Shown here: piece by piece, positions 1-8,769 of the stretch
How the letters are laid out: every line of letters begins with the position of its first letter
Numbering within the stretch: position 1 is the stretch's first letter
Assembly (NCBI RefSeq): GCF_003226895.2
Contig: NZ_PNJG02000004.1
Location: 62,001-126,000 of the forward strand
Reading direction: 5' to 3'
Length of the DNA: 64,000 nt
Source: Kocuria tytonis
GTDB lineage: Bacteria; Actinomycetota; Actinomycetes; Actinomycetales; Micrococcaceae
Notes under the pieces: generated by a model
Seen by the model: only the letters and a program-made list of their open reading frames with translations
Told to the model about the DNA's origin: nothing
Database searches by the model: none
Program-made: the position numbers and the translations under genes

Positions 1-445
1 CTACTTCTCCCTGATGACCACCACGCGCTCCTCGTACGTGGTGCCCATCCCCCGCCAGGACGTCTACGTCCTGGGCCACTGGTTGCTGAAGGCCGTGCAG
101 AGCCTCGTGGCCTGCGCGGAGTTCCACCGGCAGTACCGGGTGGAGCGGCCCAGTCCCCACGCCACCGACCAGCTCGCCGTGATCCAGCACATGGCCCACA
201 TGACCACCAAGGCCATGGGACGGCTGGCCAGCCTAGACGAGCTCGACGACTACTGGTTCGAGATGATGCGCCTGACCCGTCAGACCGAGCGCACCCAACG
301 GGCCTACCGCGCCGACCTGCTGGAGAACCACAAGGCCGCCCAGGCCATCCGCCGCATGGACACGGCACAGCAGCTCTTCGACGCCGCGGCGGCGCTGGGC
401 CAGGTCTCCGCCGAGGTGGGCCGGATCCTCGTGACGGAGTACTGA
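1..445 (+). CDS. DUF47/PhoU-like Pit accessory protein, 5' end missing
   Basis: The reading frame is open from the first base of the window, so the N-terminus lies upstream; what is visible is about 147 residues. It is rich in helix-forming residues with regularly spaced Arg, Glu and Gln, as in the DUF47 (PhoU-like helical bundle) family. Its stop is six bases before the start of a PiT-family transporter. DUF47-pit pairs are common in bacteria, and the DUF47 member is thought to modulate the transporter. The family call rests on the helical character and this neighbour; no catalytic residue is expected. Too little is visible to judge full length. Confidence 0.75.
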   Translation, partial: YFSLMTTTRSSYVVPIPRQDVYVLGHWLLKAVQSLVACAEFHRQYRVERPSPHATDQLAVIQHMAHMTTKAMGRLASLDELDDYWFEMMRLTRQTERTQRAYRADLLENHKAAQAIRRMDTAQQLFDAAAALGQVSAEVGRILVTEY

Positions 446-451
446 GCCGCC

Positions 452-1483
452 ATGACCGAGCTGCTGGCCGCGACGGGCATCGTCCTGACCCTGGTCTTCA
501 CCGTGGTCAACGGATTCCACGACGCCTCCAACGCGGTGGCCCTGCCCGTCCGCTTCAACGCGCTCACCCCCCGCGTGGCGCTGTGGACGGGAGCGGTCTT
601 CAACATGGTGGGTGCGCTGCTGGTGGGGCTGGTCCTTAAACGCATGATCACCTTCGAGATCCCCCTGCCGCTCGGCGACGTGGGAATCACCGTGCTGCTG
701 TGCGCGCTGCTCACCGCCATCGGATGGGATCTGCTCACGTGGTGGTGGCGCATGCCGGCCTCCTCCACGGCCGCGATCGGGGGTGCCGTGGTGGGTGCGC
801 TGCTGGGCGCGCGGGCCGTGGGGCTGTACCGGGACCACGTGGCACTGGGGCCCTACTTCTCCTGGAACGTCCTGGCCCCGCTGCTCGTCTCCCCGGTGAT
901 CGCGTTCGCTGCGGCCTTCCTGCTGGTCATCCCCCTGGTCCACCTGGTGCAGCACGAGACACCCGGGCGCGTGAACTTCCGTGCGGGGGTGGTCCAGGCC
1001 ACGGGCGCCGTGGCGATCCACTTCGGACACGGCATCCAGCACGCCCGGCGCACGCTCTGGATCCTGCTGGTGCTCATGATCACGGCCGGATCGGGCATCT
1101 CCCGCGAGAGCATGCCCGTGTGGCTCCCCGTCCTGGTGGGACTGTGTCTGGCGTTCGGCACGCTTTTGGGGGGCTGGCGGATCTCCTACACCCTGGCGTC
1201 CCGCGTGGTCACGCTGGATCCCCTCCGCGGGGCGATCGCCCAGACGGTCTCGGGGGCCCTGCTGTTCCTGGGCGGCTTCTTCTCCCCCGTCCCCCTGTCC
1301 AGTTCGCAGACCAGCACAGCCGCGATCCTGGGTGCCGGTTCGGCGCAGCGGTTCCGCACGGTCTACCACGCCACGCTGCTCCGCGTGATCGGCACGTGGC
1401 TGCTGACCGTGCCCGTGTGCGGTGTCGTCTCGGGCGTCCTGTTCCTCGCGGTCTCCCCGCTCCTCCCCGCGCCCGCGGCCTGA
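452..1483 (+). CDS. pit: PiT-family inorganic phosphate transporter
   Basis: A 343-residue integral membrane protein, almost wholly hydrophobic, with about ten predicted membrane segments. It carries the duplicated PiT signature: an N-terminal GFHDASNAVA segment at about residues 22-31 and a degenerate C-terminal copy around PLSSSQTSTAA. The family imports metal-phosphate complexes with protons at low affinity. It sits six bases after the DUF47 gene with no clear ribosome site of its own, so translational coupling is likely. It converges on pstB, placing low- and high-affinity phosphate uptake side by side. It is somewhat shorter than many family members, but both signature repeats are present. 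Confidence 0.88.
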   Translation: MTELLAATGIVLTLVFTVVNGFHDASNAVALPVRFNALTPRVALWTGAVFNMVGALLVGLVLKRMITFEIPLPLGDVGITVLLCALLTAIGWDLLTWWWRMPASSTAAIGGAVVGALLGARAVGLYRDHVALGPYFSWNVLAPLLVSPVIAFAAAFLLVIPLVHLVQHETPGRVNFRAGVVQATGAVAIHFGHGIQHARRTLWILLVLMITAGSGISRESMPVWLPVLVGLCLAFGTLLGGWRISYTLASRVVTLDPLRGAIAQTVSGALLFLGGFFSPVPLSSSQTSTAAILGAGSAQRFRTVYHATLLRVIGTWLLTVPVCGVVSGVLFLAVSPLLPAPAA

Positions 1484-1541
1484 CCTCAACCCGGCGACGC
1501 CGCGGCGAACCGGTGCGGGCGACGTCGCCCGCTCCCGCCCG

Positions 1542-1580
1542 CGACGGTGCCACCGCGGACACGCCGCGGTGGCACCGTCG
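1542..1580. terminator. Bidirectional terminator between pit and pstB
   Basis: A perfect 17-bp inverted repeat (1542-1558 with 1564-1580) around a 5-base loop lies between the two convergent genes. Neither side has a clean T tract, as is common in high-GC actinobacteria. Confidence 0.8.
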
Positions 1581-1622
1581 TGGAACATCGCGGCCCGCGC
1601 GGGGGCGGGACGCGGCCCCCGG

Positions 1623-2402
<780 letters not shown>

Positions 2403-2439
2403 GGTTGTTGTTCCTTAGCTCAGGTGGATCGGTGAGTGC

Positions 2440-3558
2440 TCAGCGGCCGGCGGTCTTGGGAGCGAAGGCCTTCGCGACCAGTCGCGCCACCAGGTTGAGG
2501 AGCATCACGATGATGATGAGGATCAGCGCCGCCGCCCAGGCCCGCTGCAGGGACGCGTCCGGGTTCGTGGGCGACGTCGGGTTCATGATCTGGTAGAAGA
2601 TGAAGGTGGGCAGCGTGGTCATCCACCCCGAGAACGTGTTCCAGTTGATGGCCGTGGCGAAACCCGCCGTGACCAGCAGGGGCGCCGTCTCACCGATCAC
2701 GCGCGCGATGGCCAGGGTGACACCGGACGCGATGCCCGAGATGGCCGTGGGAATCACCACCTTGATGATGGTCCGCCACTTGCGCACGCCCAGCGCGTAG
2801 GAGGCCTCGCGCAGCTCGTTGGGCACGATGCGCAGCATCTCCTCCGTGTTCTTGACCACCGTGGGGATCATCAGCACGGTCAGCGCCACCGCTGCCACGA
2901 ACCCGGTGCGGGTGGACGGGCCGAAGATCATGCCGAACAGGGCCGCGGCGAACAGACCCGCCACGATGGACGGGATGCCCGTCATCACGTCCACGAAGAA
3001 CGTGATGGCCTTGCCCAGCCAGCCGCCCTGGGAGTACTCCACCAGGTAGATGGCGGTGAGCAGTCCCACGGGGACAGACATCAGCGTGGCCCAGAACGTG
3101 ATGGACACGGTGCCGACGATCGCGTGGTAGGCGCCGCCCATGACGTCCCCGGGGGCGTCCGCCTTGTTGTCCTGGAAGCCGGTGATCCCGTTCATGGAGG
3201 TCAGCAGCATGTTGGAGGTCAGACCGGGCACGCCGTTGGCGAGCACGGTCCAGATCACCGAGATCAGCGGGATGACCGCGAGCAGGAAGGCCGCGTAGAC
3301 CAGGAAGGTCATGAGCGAGTCCGCACCGGCGCGTGAACCCTCGATGAGGCCCACGGCCACCGGGCCCGCGATCAGGAAGATGACTGCGGCGAAGAGCGCC
3401 CACAGGGCCACGCTGAAGCCGATGAGTGCCGCGAGCGCGGCACCGGCCACGACGGCGACCAGCCCGACCACGGGGATCAGCCACTTGGGCCGCTGACCCC
3501 TGGTGAGCTTGGACTGCCGGACGGGTGAGAGACCGGGATTCGTGGTGGACGTGGACAT
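2440..3558 (-). CDS. pstA: Phosphate ABC transporter permease PstA
   Basis: A 372-residue inner-membrane permease with about six to eight hydrophobic segments. The permease signature is around residues 255-275 (ELREASYALGVRKW), the EAA loop that contacts PstB. The N-terminal part is longer than in E. coli PstA and holds two extra membrane segments, as is usual in actinobacteria. Its ATG shares one base with the TGA of pstC (TGATG), indicating translational coupling. A 37-bp gap separates it from pstB. Confidence 0.94.
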   Translation of the reverse strand: MSTSTTNPGLSPVRQSKLTRGQRPKWLIPVVGLVAVVAGAALAALIGFSVALWALFAAVIFLIAGPVAVGLIEGSRAGADSLMTFLVYAAFLLAVIPLISVIWTVLANGVPGLTSNMLLTSMNGITGFQDNKADAPGDVMGGAYHAIVGTVSITFWATLMSVPVGLLTAIYLVEYSQGGWLGKAITFFVDVMTGIPSIVAGLFAAALFGMIFGPSTRTGFVAAVALTVLMIPTVVKNTEEMLRIVPNELREASYALGVRKWRTIIKVVIPTAISGIASGVTLAIARVIGETAPLLVTAGFATAINWNTFSGWMTTLPTFIFYQIMNPTSPTNPDASLQRAWAAALILIIIVMLLNLVARLVAKAFAPKTAGR

Positions 3559-4505
3559 CAGTTGGCCCCCGAGAATTCCTTGTAGCGAGCGATGATGGCG
3601 CGAGCGATCATGTTGACCACCAGGGTGATGAGGAACAGCACGAGACCGGCCGCGATCAGTTCGGACAGCCGCAGGCCGTAGGCTTCCGGGAAGTTCAGTG
3701 CGATCTCCGCGGCGATCGTCTGGTTGCCGGACTTGAGCAGGGAGGCGATCATGGGCCCGGAGGAGAGCACGAGGGCCACCGCCATGGTCTCACCGAGTGC
3801 GCGCCCCAGGGCCAGCATGATCGAGGAGATGATGCCGGGACGGGCGAACGGCAGCACGGACATCCGGATCATCTCCCACCGGGTGGCCCCCAGGGCAAGC
3901 GCGGCCTCCTCGTGGAGCTTGGGGGTCTGGGTGAAGATCTCACGGGACATGGACGTGATGATCGGCAGGATCATGATGGCCAGCACCACTCCCGCCGTGA
4001 ACATGGTCTTGCCGGTCTGGGACGCGGGCCCGGAGAAGAAGGGGATGAACCCCGCGTGCTCACTGAGCCACGTGAACAGGGGCACGAGCGCCGGCGCGAG
4101 CACGGTGGCCCCCCACGCCCCGTAGATCACGGAGGGGATGGCGGCCAGCAGGTCGATCACGTAGCCCACCGGGTTGGAGATCTTCGCCGGCGCGTAGTGC
4201 GAGATGTAGAGCGCCACCAGGATCCCGATGGGGGTGGCGATCAGCAGCGCGATCACCGAGGCGATCAGCGTCCCCACGATGAGGGGCCAGATGTAGGTGA
4301 AGAACCCCTTGCCGCCGGTGACGTCCGCGGGTGCCGCGCCGAAGGTGGGTGCCGCCTGCAGCAGCAGGAACAGTGCCACGGCCGCGAGGACCGCGAAGAT
4401 CAGGATGCCTGCGGCCAGGCTGAGTCCGGAGAAGATGGAGTCACCGGCACGGCCGGCCGCGGACGACTCGGTCCCCGGTTTCCGTGTGCTGACGGTGGTG
4501 GACAT
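3558..4505 (-). CDS. pstC: Phosphate ABC transporter permease PstC
   Basis: A 315-residue membrane permease that pairs with PstA to form the phosphate channel. It has six or so hydrophobic segments, and the cytoplasmic EAA-type loop is visible as EEAALALGATRWEM near residues 198-211. The ATG has a GAAGGGA ribosome site. It is separated from pstS by about 145 bases containing a hairpin, so pstS and pstCAB levels may be uncoupled. Length is ordinary for the family. Confidence 0.94.
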   Translation of the reverse strand: MSTTVSTRKPGTESSAAGRAGDSIFSGLSLAAGILIFAVLAAVALFLLLQAAPTFGAAPADVTGGKGFFTYIWPLIVGTLIASVIALLIATPIGILVALYISHYAPAKISNPVGYVIDLLAAIPSVIYGAWGATVLAPALVPLFTWLSEHAGFIPFFSGPASQTGKTMFTAGVVLAIMILPIITSMSREIFTQTPKLHEEAALALGATRWEMIRMSVLPFARPGIISSIMLALGRALGETMAVALVLSSGPMIASLLKSGNQTIAAEIALNFPEAYGLRLSELIAAGLVLFLITLVVNMIARAIIARYKEFSGAN

Positions 4506-4595
4506 GAACCGGTCCCTTCGATCAGGTGTGGTGCGAGCCGGTGGTGGTCACCGTCCGGCCCAGGACGTGGCGCGTAGAACTCGTGCGTGCGTGGT

Positions 4596-4630
4596 TGCGG
4601 CGTCGACGCCCGGAAGGCGCCGACGCCGCA
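4596..4630 (-). terminator. Hairpin between pstS and pstC (partial terminator or mRNA stabiliser)
   Basis: Two 15-base arms (4596-4610 and 4616-4630) pair with a single mismatch around a 5-base loop. The position just after pstS, inside the operon, is typical of elements that let the binding protein be made in excess over the permease. That role is inferred. Confidence 0.55.
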
Positions 4631-4650
4631 GTCACCGGTCAGGCAGTGGC

Positions 4651-5760
4651 TCAGCCCTTGGCGGAGATGGAGTCCACCGCGGCCTTGGCCTTGTCCCGCA
4701 GGGACTGGCTCAGGGGCGCGGAGCCCGAGGAGTCCGCGGCGGCCTTCTGGCCGTCCTCGGACACCACGTAGGTCTCGAACGCCTTCACGAGGTCCGCGGT
4801 CTCCTTGGAGTCGTACTGGGAGCAGACCACGTGGTAGGAGATCAGCACGAGCGGGTAGGCGTCCGCCTCCTGGGTGTCACGGGCGATGTCGATCGCCATG
4901 TCGTGCTCCCCGCGGCCCTCAACCTGCTTGGAGACCTCCACGGCCTTCGCCGCGGCCTCCGGGGAGTGCTTGACGTAGTTCTCGCCCACCTTGATGGCGG
5001 CCGTGCCGAGGTCACCCACCGCGGAGGAGTCCGCGTAGGTCACGGCACCCTCGGTGCCGGAGGTCGTGGAGACCACACCGGAGGTTCCCTTGTTGTTCTC
5101 GGCCGCGTACTTGGAGGGCCATGCCTGGTCCGGCTCGTCGGTCCAGTCCTTGGGGGCCGCCTTGCTGAGGTACTCGGTGAAGTTCTCGGTGGTGCCGGAG
5201 TCGTCGCTGCGGTGCACCACGGTGACCGCGGTGTCCGGGAGCTTGGCGTCCGGATTCTGCTTCTTGATCTCCTCGGCGTTCCACTTCTTGATCTCGCCCT
5301 TGAAGATCTTCGCGATCGTGGGGGCGTCCAGGTTCAGGGACTCCACACCGGGCAGGTTGAAGGCCACGGAGATCGGGGAGACGTAGACGGGCAGGTCCAT
5401 GGCGCCGGCGTCACCGCACTGCTTCTTGGCCTCCGGGAGCTCCTTCTCGGAGAGGTACGCGTCCGAGCCGGCGAAGTTCGCACCGCCGGCCAGGAACGCC
5501 TTGCGGCCGGCTCCGGAGCCGTCCGGGGAGTACTGGATGGTGGCGCCGCTGTTGGAGGACTGGAAGCCGTTCTGCCAGGCGGTCATGGCGGCCTGCTGGG
5601 AGGAGGCGCCGATGCCGGTCAGCGTGCCGGAGACACCGCTGCTCTCCTTCTTGTCCCCGCCGCCGCCGTTGCCGGTGGCGTTGTCGGAACCGCAAGCGGT
5701 CAGGGCGAGGGCACCAATGGCCAGGACTGCGGCCGAGCGGCCCACATGCGAAACCTTCAC
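4651..5760 (-). CDS. pstS: Phosphate-binding lipoprotein PstS
   Basis: A 369-residue substrate-binding lipoprotein of the Pst system. The signal peptide has a hydrophobic core (about 9-20) and a lipobox LTAC with Cys23 as the predicted lipidated residue. A Gly/Ser-rich tether follows, then the periplasmic-binding fold. Phosphate-binding segments are recognisable as GIGASSQ, DGSGAGRK and HRSDDSGTTENF. The start is GTG, chosen because an AAGGAG site lies just upstream and because it yields the complete signal peptide. A candidate PHO box lies about 135 bases upstream, so induction by phosphate starvation is likely. Confidence 0.95.
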   Translation of the reverse strand: MKVSHVGRSAAVLAIGALALTACGSDNATGNGGGGDKKESSGVSGTLTGIGASSQQAAMTAWQNGFQSSNSGATIQYSPDGSGAGRKAFLAGGANFAGSDAYLSEKELPEAKKQCGDAGAMDLPVYVSPISVAFNLPGVESLNLDAPTIAKIFKGEIKKWNAEEIKKQNPDAKLPDTAVTVVHRSDDSGTTENFTEYLSKAAPKDWTDEPDQAWPSKYAAENNKGTSGVVSTTSGTEGAVTYADSSAVGDLGTAAIKVGENYVKHSPEAAAKAVEVSKQVEGRGEHDMAIDIARDTQEADAYPLVLISYHVVCSQYDSKETADLVKAFETYVVSEDGQKAAADSSGSAPLSQSLRDKAKAAVDSISAKG

Positions 5761-5891
5761 TGTTTCTCCTTCGAAAGCGTGTGCCGGCGGACCCGGCGGG
5801 GTGTCGACGCCGCAGTCCGGCGTTCATCCACACTGCACTCGCAGCGCGCCCGGCGCTCACAGTAGGGAGCAGATGTTGCCAGATTCGGCCG

Positions 5892-5913
5892 GGAAGGTGA
5901 ACGGGTGATTAAC
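5892..5913 (-). promoter_or_regulatory. Candidate PHO box upstream of pstS
   Basis: On the minus strand two consecutive 11-base units begin GTTAATC and GTTCACC, with the spacing of the tandem GTTCACC-type repeats bound by PhoP in Streptomyces. A TACTGT -10-like hexamer lies about 30 bases downstream. PhoP binding is inferred. Confidence 0.6.
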
Positions 5914-5999
5914 AACCTCCGGGACCACGGACTCCCCCGGTGGGGCCGGGGCGGTGTGCCGGGCCCGGCGCACCGCCCCGGCCCCGCGAGCGGCGCGCC

Positions 6000-6005
6000 T
6001 AGGAT
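6000..6005 (+). promoter_or_regulatory. -10 box of a predicted leaderless promoter (FUSC gene)
   Basis: TAGGAT ends six bases before the ATG, which would place the transcript start on the A of the start codon. There is no ribosome site. Confidence 0.55.
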
Positions 6006-6011
6006 GGCCTC

Positions 6012-7169
6012 ATGGCGTCCTCGGAAGCAGCTCCCCCACGCTCCCGGCTCCGTGCCGTCACCCGCCTGGCGTCCCGGCGCAGCCGCACGGGATGGACGCG
6101 CGTGACCTCGGGCTTCTTCCAGGCCGTGCAGATGACAGTGGCGGCCGTGGGCGCGTACATCATCGCGGAGCGGCTGCTGGGCCACCACGGACCGATCTTC
6201 GCCGCCACCGCGGCCCTCGTCTCGCTCGGCTACGCCAAGGGCGGGCTGCGCTACCGGCGCGTCCTCGAGGTCTCCCTCGGATGCACCCTGGGGATCATCA
6301 TGGGGGATCTGCTGATCCACGTGCTCGGACCGGGTGAGTGGCAGGCCGTGGTGGTGCTGCTGGTGTCCCTGCTGCTGGCCCGGTTCCTGGACAACGGCGC
6401 CATCTTCACCACCCAGATGGGGCTGCAGTCCGTCCTGGTGGTCCTGCTCCCCCCGTCCCAGGACGGCGTCTTCGCCCGCTCCTTCGACGCCGTGGTGGGG
6501 TGCCTCTGCGCGCTGCTGCTCGCGTACGTGGTGCCCCAGGACCCCCGGCGCGAACCCCGCCAGGACCTGGGAGCGCTGATCGACGAGTTCACGCGCATGC
6601 TCGCGGACTGCTCGCGCGCGGTCGCGGACACGGACGCCCGCCTCGCGTGGCACGCCCTCGTGCGCGGCCGGCAGACCCAGCCGCTCGTGGACTCGGTGCG
6701 CACCGGGCTCACCGGCTCACGCGAGATCGTCCACGCGTCCCCGCTGCACAGGCGCCACCGCCGGGAGATCGACGAGCTCAGCGAGAGCATCCGGTACCTG
6801 GACCTCGCGGTGCGCAACTCGCGGGTCTTCGCCCGCCGGCTCGCGTCCGTGCTCAACCGCGTGACCCTGGCGGACGAGGCCATCACCTCCCTGTCCGAGG
6901 CCCTCTCCGACCTCTCCGACGCCGTCCTGAGTTTCGGTCACGCCCTCGGGGAGAGCCACGTGCAGAGCCGTGAGAGCTACCTGCGCCAGACCCGCAACGA
7001 GCTGTTCTCCGTGGCCGAGCGCCTCGAGCCCGGCACCATGGGCATCCGCACCATGGAGGGGGAGGCCCTCGTGCTGCTGCTGCGGCCCATGGTGGTGGAC
7101 CTGCTGGAGGCGGCCGGCGTGACCCACGACGTCGCCGTCAGGCACCTGCCGGCACTCGGGCGCCGCTGA
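6012..7169 (+). CDS. FUSC / aromatic-acid exporter family membrane protein
   Basis: A 385-residue protein. About six hydrophobic segments fill residues 38-180, and a soluble, largely helical C-terminal half (about 185-385) is rich in charged residues. This layout fits the FUSC/ArAE family (fusaric-acid and aromatic-acid exporter-like proteins). Substrate cannot be deduced and many members are uncharacterised. It stands alone between the divergent pstS and the downstream radA. The ATG at 6012 is supported by a leaderless-type -10 box. Confidence 0.7.
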   Translation: MASSEAAPPRSRLRAVTRLASRRSRTGWTRVTSGFFQAVQMTVAAVGAYIIAERLLGHHGPIFAATAALVSLGYAKGGLRYRRVLEVSLGCTLGIIMGDLLIHVLGPGEWQAVVVLLVSLLLARFLDNGAIFTTQMGLQSVLVVLLPPSQDGVFARSFDAVVGCLCALLLAYVVPQDPRREPRQDLGALIDEFTRMLADCSRAVADTDARLAWHALVRGRQTQPLVDSVRTGLTGSREIVHASPLHRRHRREIDELSESIRYLDLAVRNSRVFARRLASVLNRVTLADEAITSLSEALSDLSDAVLSFGHALGESHVQSRESYLRQTRNELFSVAERLEPGTMGIRTMEGEALVLLLRPMVVDLLEAAGVTHDVAVRHLPALGRR

Positions 7170-7178
7170 TCCCCCACG

Positions 7179-7192
7179 ACGACGCCGCACGG
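7179..7192 (-). repeat. Copy 1 of intergenic word CCGTGCGGCGTCGT
   Basis: This is an exact 14-base match on the minus strand. It sits between the FUSC gene and the radA promoter. Three other exact copies occur at 48839, 50491 and 56991. Confidence 0.6.
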
Positions 7193-7195
7193 CGC

Positions 7196-7224
7196 TTATG
7201 CGCGTCGGAGCGGGTTCCTACGGT
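7196..7224 (+). promoter_or_regulatory. radA promoter (-35 TTATGC, 17-bp spacer, -10 TACGGT)
   Basis: TTATGC at 7196-7201 and TACGGT at 7219-7224 are exactly 17 bases apart, and the ATG follows six bases after the -10. The 12-base context GGCGCTTATGCG recurs at 33298 upstream of another gene. Confidence 0.6.
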
Positions 7225-7230
7225 GGGGCC

Positions 7231-8640
7231 ATGGCGACGAAGACCCGCAAGCAGTCCACGACCTACCGGTGCACGGAGTGCGGCTGGACCACGGCCAAGT
7301 GGGTGGGTCGCTGCGGCGAGTGCCAGGCCTGGGGCACGGTGCAGGAGATGGGCGCGGAGCAGGAGCACGGCCGGACCCGTGCGGCCGCCACGGTGACCAC
7401 TCCCGCGCAGCCCATCGCTGCGGTCGACTCCTCCCTCGCCCGGTTCGTCCCCACGCACGTCCCGGAGCTGGACCGGGTGCTGGGAGGTGGCCTGGTGCCG
7501 GGTGCGGTGATCCTGCTCGCGGGTGAGCCCGGCGTGGGCAAGTCCACCCTGCTGCTGGACGCCGCCGCCAAGGTGGCGGGCGGTGCGCAGGCGGCGGGGG
7601 GCGGCAGGCCCCGCACGGTGCTGTACGTCACCGGCGAGGAGTCCGCCGCGCAGGTGAAGCTGCGCGCCGAGCGCATCAACGCGCTCACGGACACCCTCTA
7701 CCTCGCGGCGGAGTCCGATCTCTCCGTGGCCCTGGCCCAGGTGGCGGCCCTGTCTCCGGACCTGCTGATCGTCGACTCCGTGCAGACCCTTGCCAGCCCG
7801 GAGATCGAGGGCTCCGCCGGCGGCGTCAGCCAGGTGCGCGAGGTCGCGGCGAGCCTGATCCACGCGGCCAAGACCAGGAACATGACCACCCTGCTCGTGG
7901 GCCACGTGACCAAGGAGGGCTCGATCGCCGGCCCCCGGCTGCTCGAGCACCTGGTGGACGTGGTGTGCCAGTTCGAGGGTGACAAGCACTCCCGCATCAG
8001 GCTGCTGCGGGCCGTGAAGAACCGGTTCGGGCCCACGGACGAGGTGGGGTGCTTCGACCTCGAGGAGAACGGCATCCGCTCCGTCTCGGACCCCTCCGGC
8101 CTGTTCGTCTCCCGCACGCCCGTACCGGTGGCGGGCACGTGCCTGAGCGTCACGGTGGAGGGCCGCAGACCCCTGCTGGCCGAGGTCCAGGCGCTGCTGG
8201 ACAAGTCCAGCACCGCACAGCCGCGCCGGGCCACCGCGGGGCTCGACAGCGCCCGGGTGGCCATGCTGCTCGCCGTCCTGCAGCGCCGAGCCGGTGTGGC
8301 CCTGGCCGCCATGGACTGCTACGTCTCCACGGTGGGAGGCGTTCGCCTCACCGAGCCGGCCACGGACCTCGCGGTGTGCATGGCTCTGGCCTCCGCGGCA
8401 CAGGACCGGCCGTTGCCCCAGCGGCTCGTGTGCTTCGGGGAGATCGGCCTGGCCGGTGAGGTGCGCCCGGTTCCGGAGATCAACCGGCGGATCCAGGAGG
8501 TGGCACGGCTGGGCTTCACCCACGCCGTGGTCCCCGCCACGCCCGACGGCCCCGGGAAGATCCCCCCGGGCTTCTCGGTCCGTGAGGTCACCACGGTGGG
8601 CCAGGCCATGGAACTGCTCTTCCCTCCGCGCCAGGGCTGA
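7231..8640 (+). CDS. radA: DNA repair protein RadA
   Basis: A 469-residue RecA-like ATPase that helps process recombination intermediates by promoting branch migration. In order: a four-cysteine zinc finger (C14, C17, C28, C31), Walker A GEPGVGKST (98-106), the RadA-specific KNRFG (263-267), and a C-terminal Lon-protease-like domain from about 290. The start is ATG at 7231 rather than an upstream in-frame ATG at 7198, because the -10 box TACGGT lies between them and the zinc finger then starts at a normal distance. The radA-disA pairing is conserved in many Gram-positive bacteria. Confidence 0.96.
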   Translation: MATKTRKQSTTYRCTECGWTTAKWVGRCGECQAWGTVQEMGAEQEHGRTRAAATVTTPAQPIAAVDSSLARFVPTHVPELDRVLGGGLVPGAVILLAGEPGVGKSTLLLDAAAKVAGGAQAAGGGRPRTVLYVTGEESAAQVKLRAERINALTDTLYLAAESDLSVALAQVAALSPDLLIVDSVQTLASPEIEGSAGGVSQVREVAASLIHAAKTRNMTTLLVGHVTKEGSIAGPRLLEHLVDVVCQFEGDKHSRIRLLRAVKNRFGPTDEVGCFDLEENGIRSVSDPSGLFVSRTPVPVAGTCLSVTVEGRRPLLAEVQALLDKSSTAQPRRATAGLDSARVAMLLAVLQRRAGVALAAMDCYVSTVGGVRLTEPATDLAVCMALASAAQDRPLPQRLVCFGEIGLAGEVRPVPEINRRIQEVARLGFTHAVVPATPDGPGKIPPGFSVREVTTVGQAMELLFPPRQG

Positions 8641-8757
8641 CACCCCGGACGCCAGGCACCCCGGGGACCACCGGGTGCGCTCGGACCTGGGTGGATGCAT
8701 GCCCCACCACACCCCGGCGGGCGGTGCGCCACCGTCAGTGGGCGAACCCGCCGCCCG

Positions 8758-8763
8758 TAGAAT
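8758..8763 (+). promoter_or_regulatory. -10 box of a predicted leaderless disA promoter
   Basis: TAGAAT ends exactly six bases before the GTG start at 8770. There is no ribosome site between them. Confidence 0.6.
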
Positions 8764-8769
8764 GAGGCC

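Noticed and set aside
233-1588. A 451-codon open frame on the minus strand
   Set aside because: It is antisense to the DUF47-pit pair and ends in the intergenic terminator. It shows no motifs and has a biased Gly/His/Arg/Gln composition.
7198-7230. An upstream in-frame ATG for radA
   Set aside because: It lies inside the predicted promoter (between -35 and -10). The ATG at 7231 gives the normal zinc-finger position.
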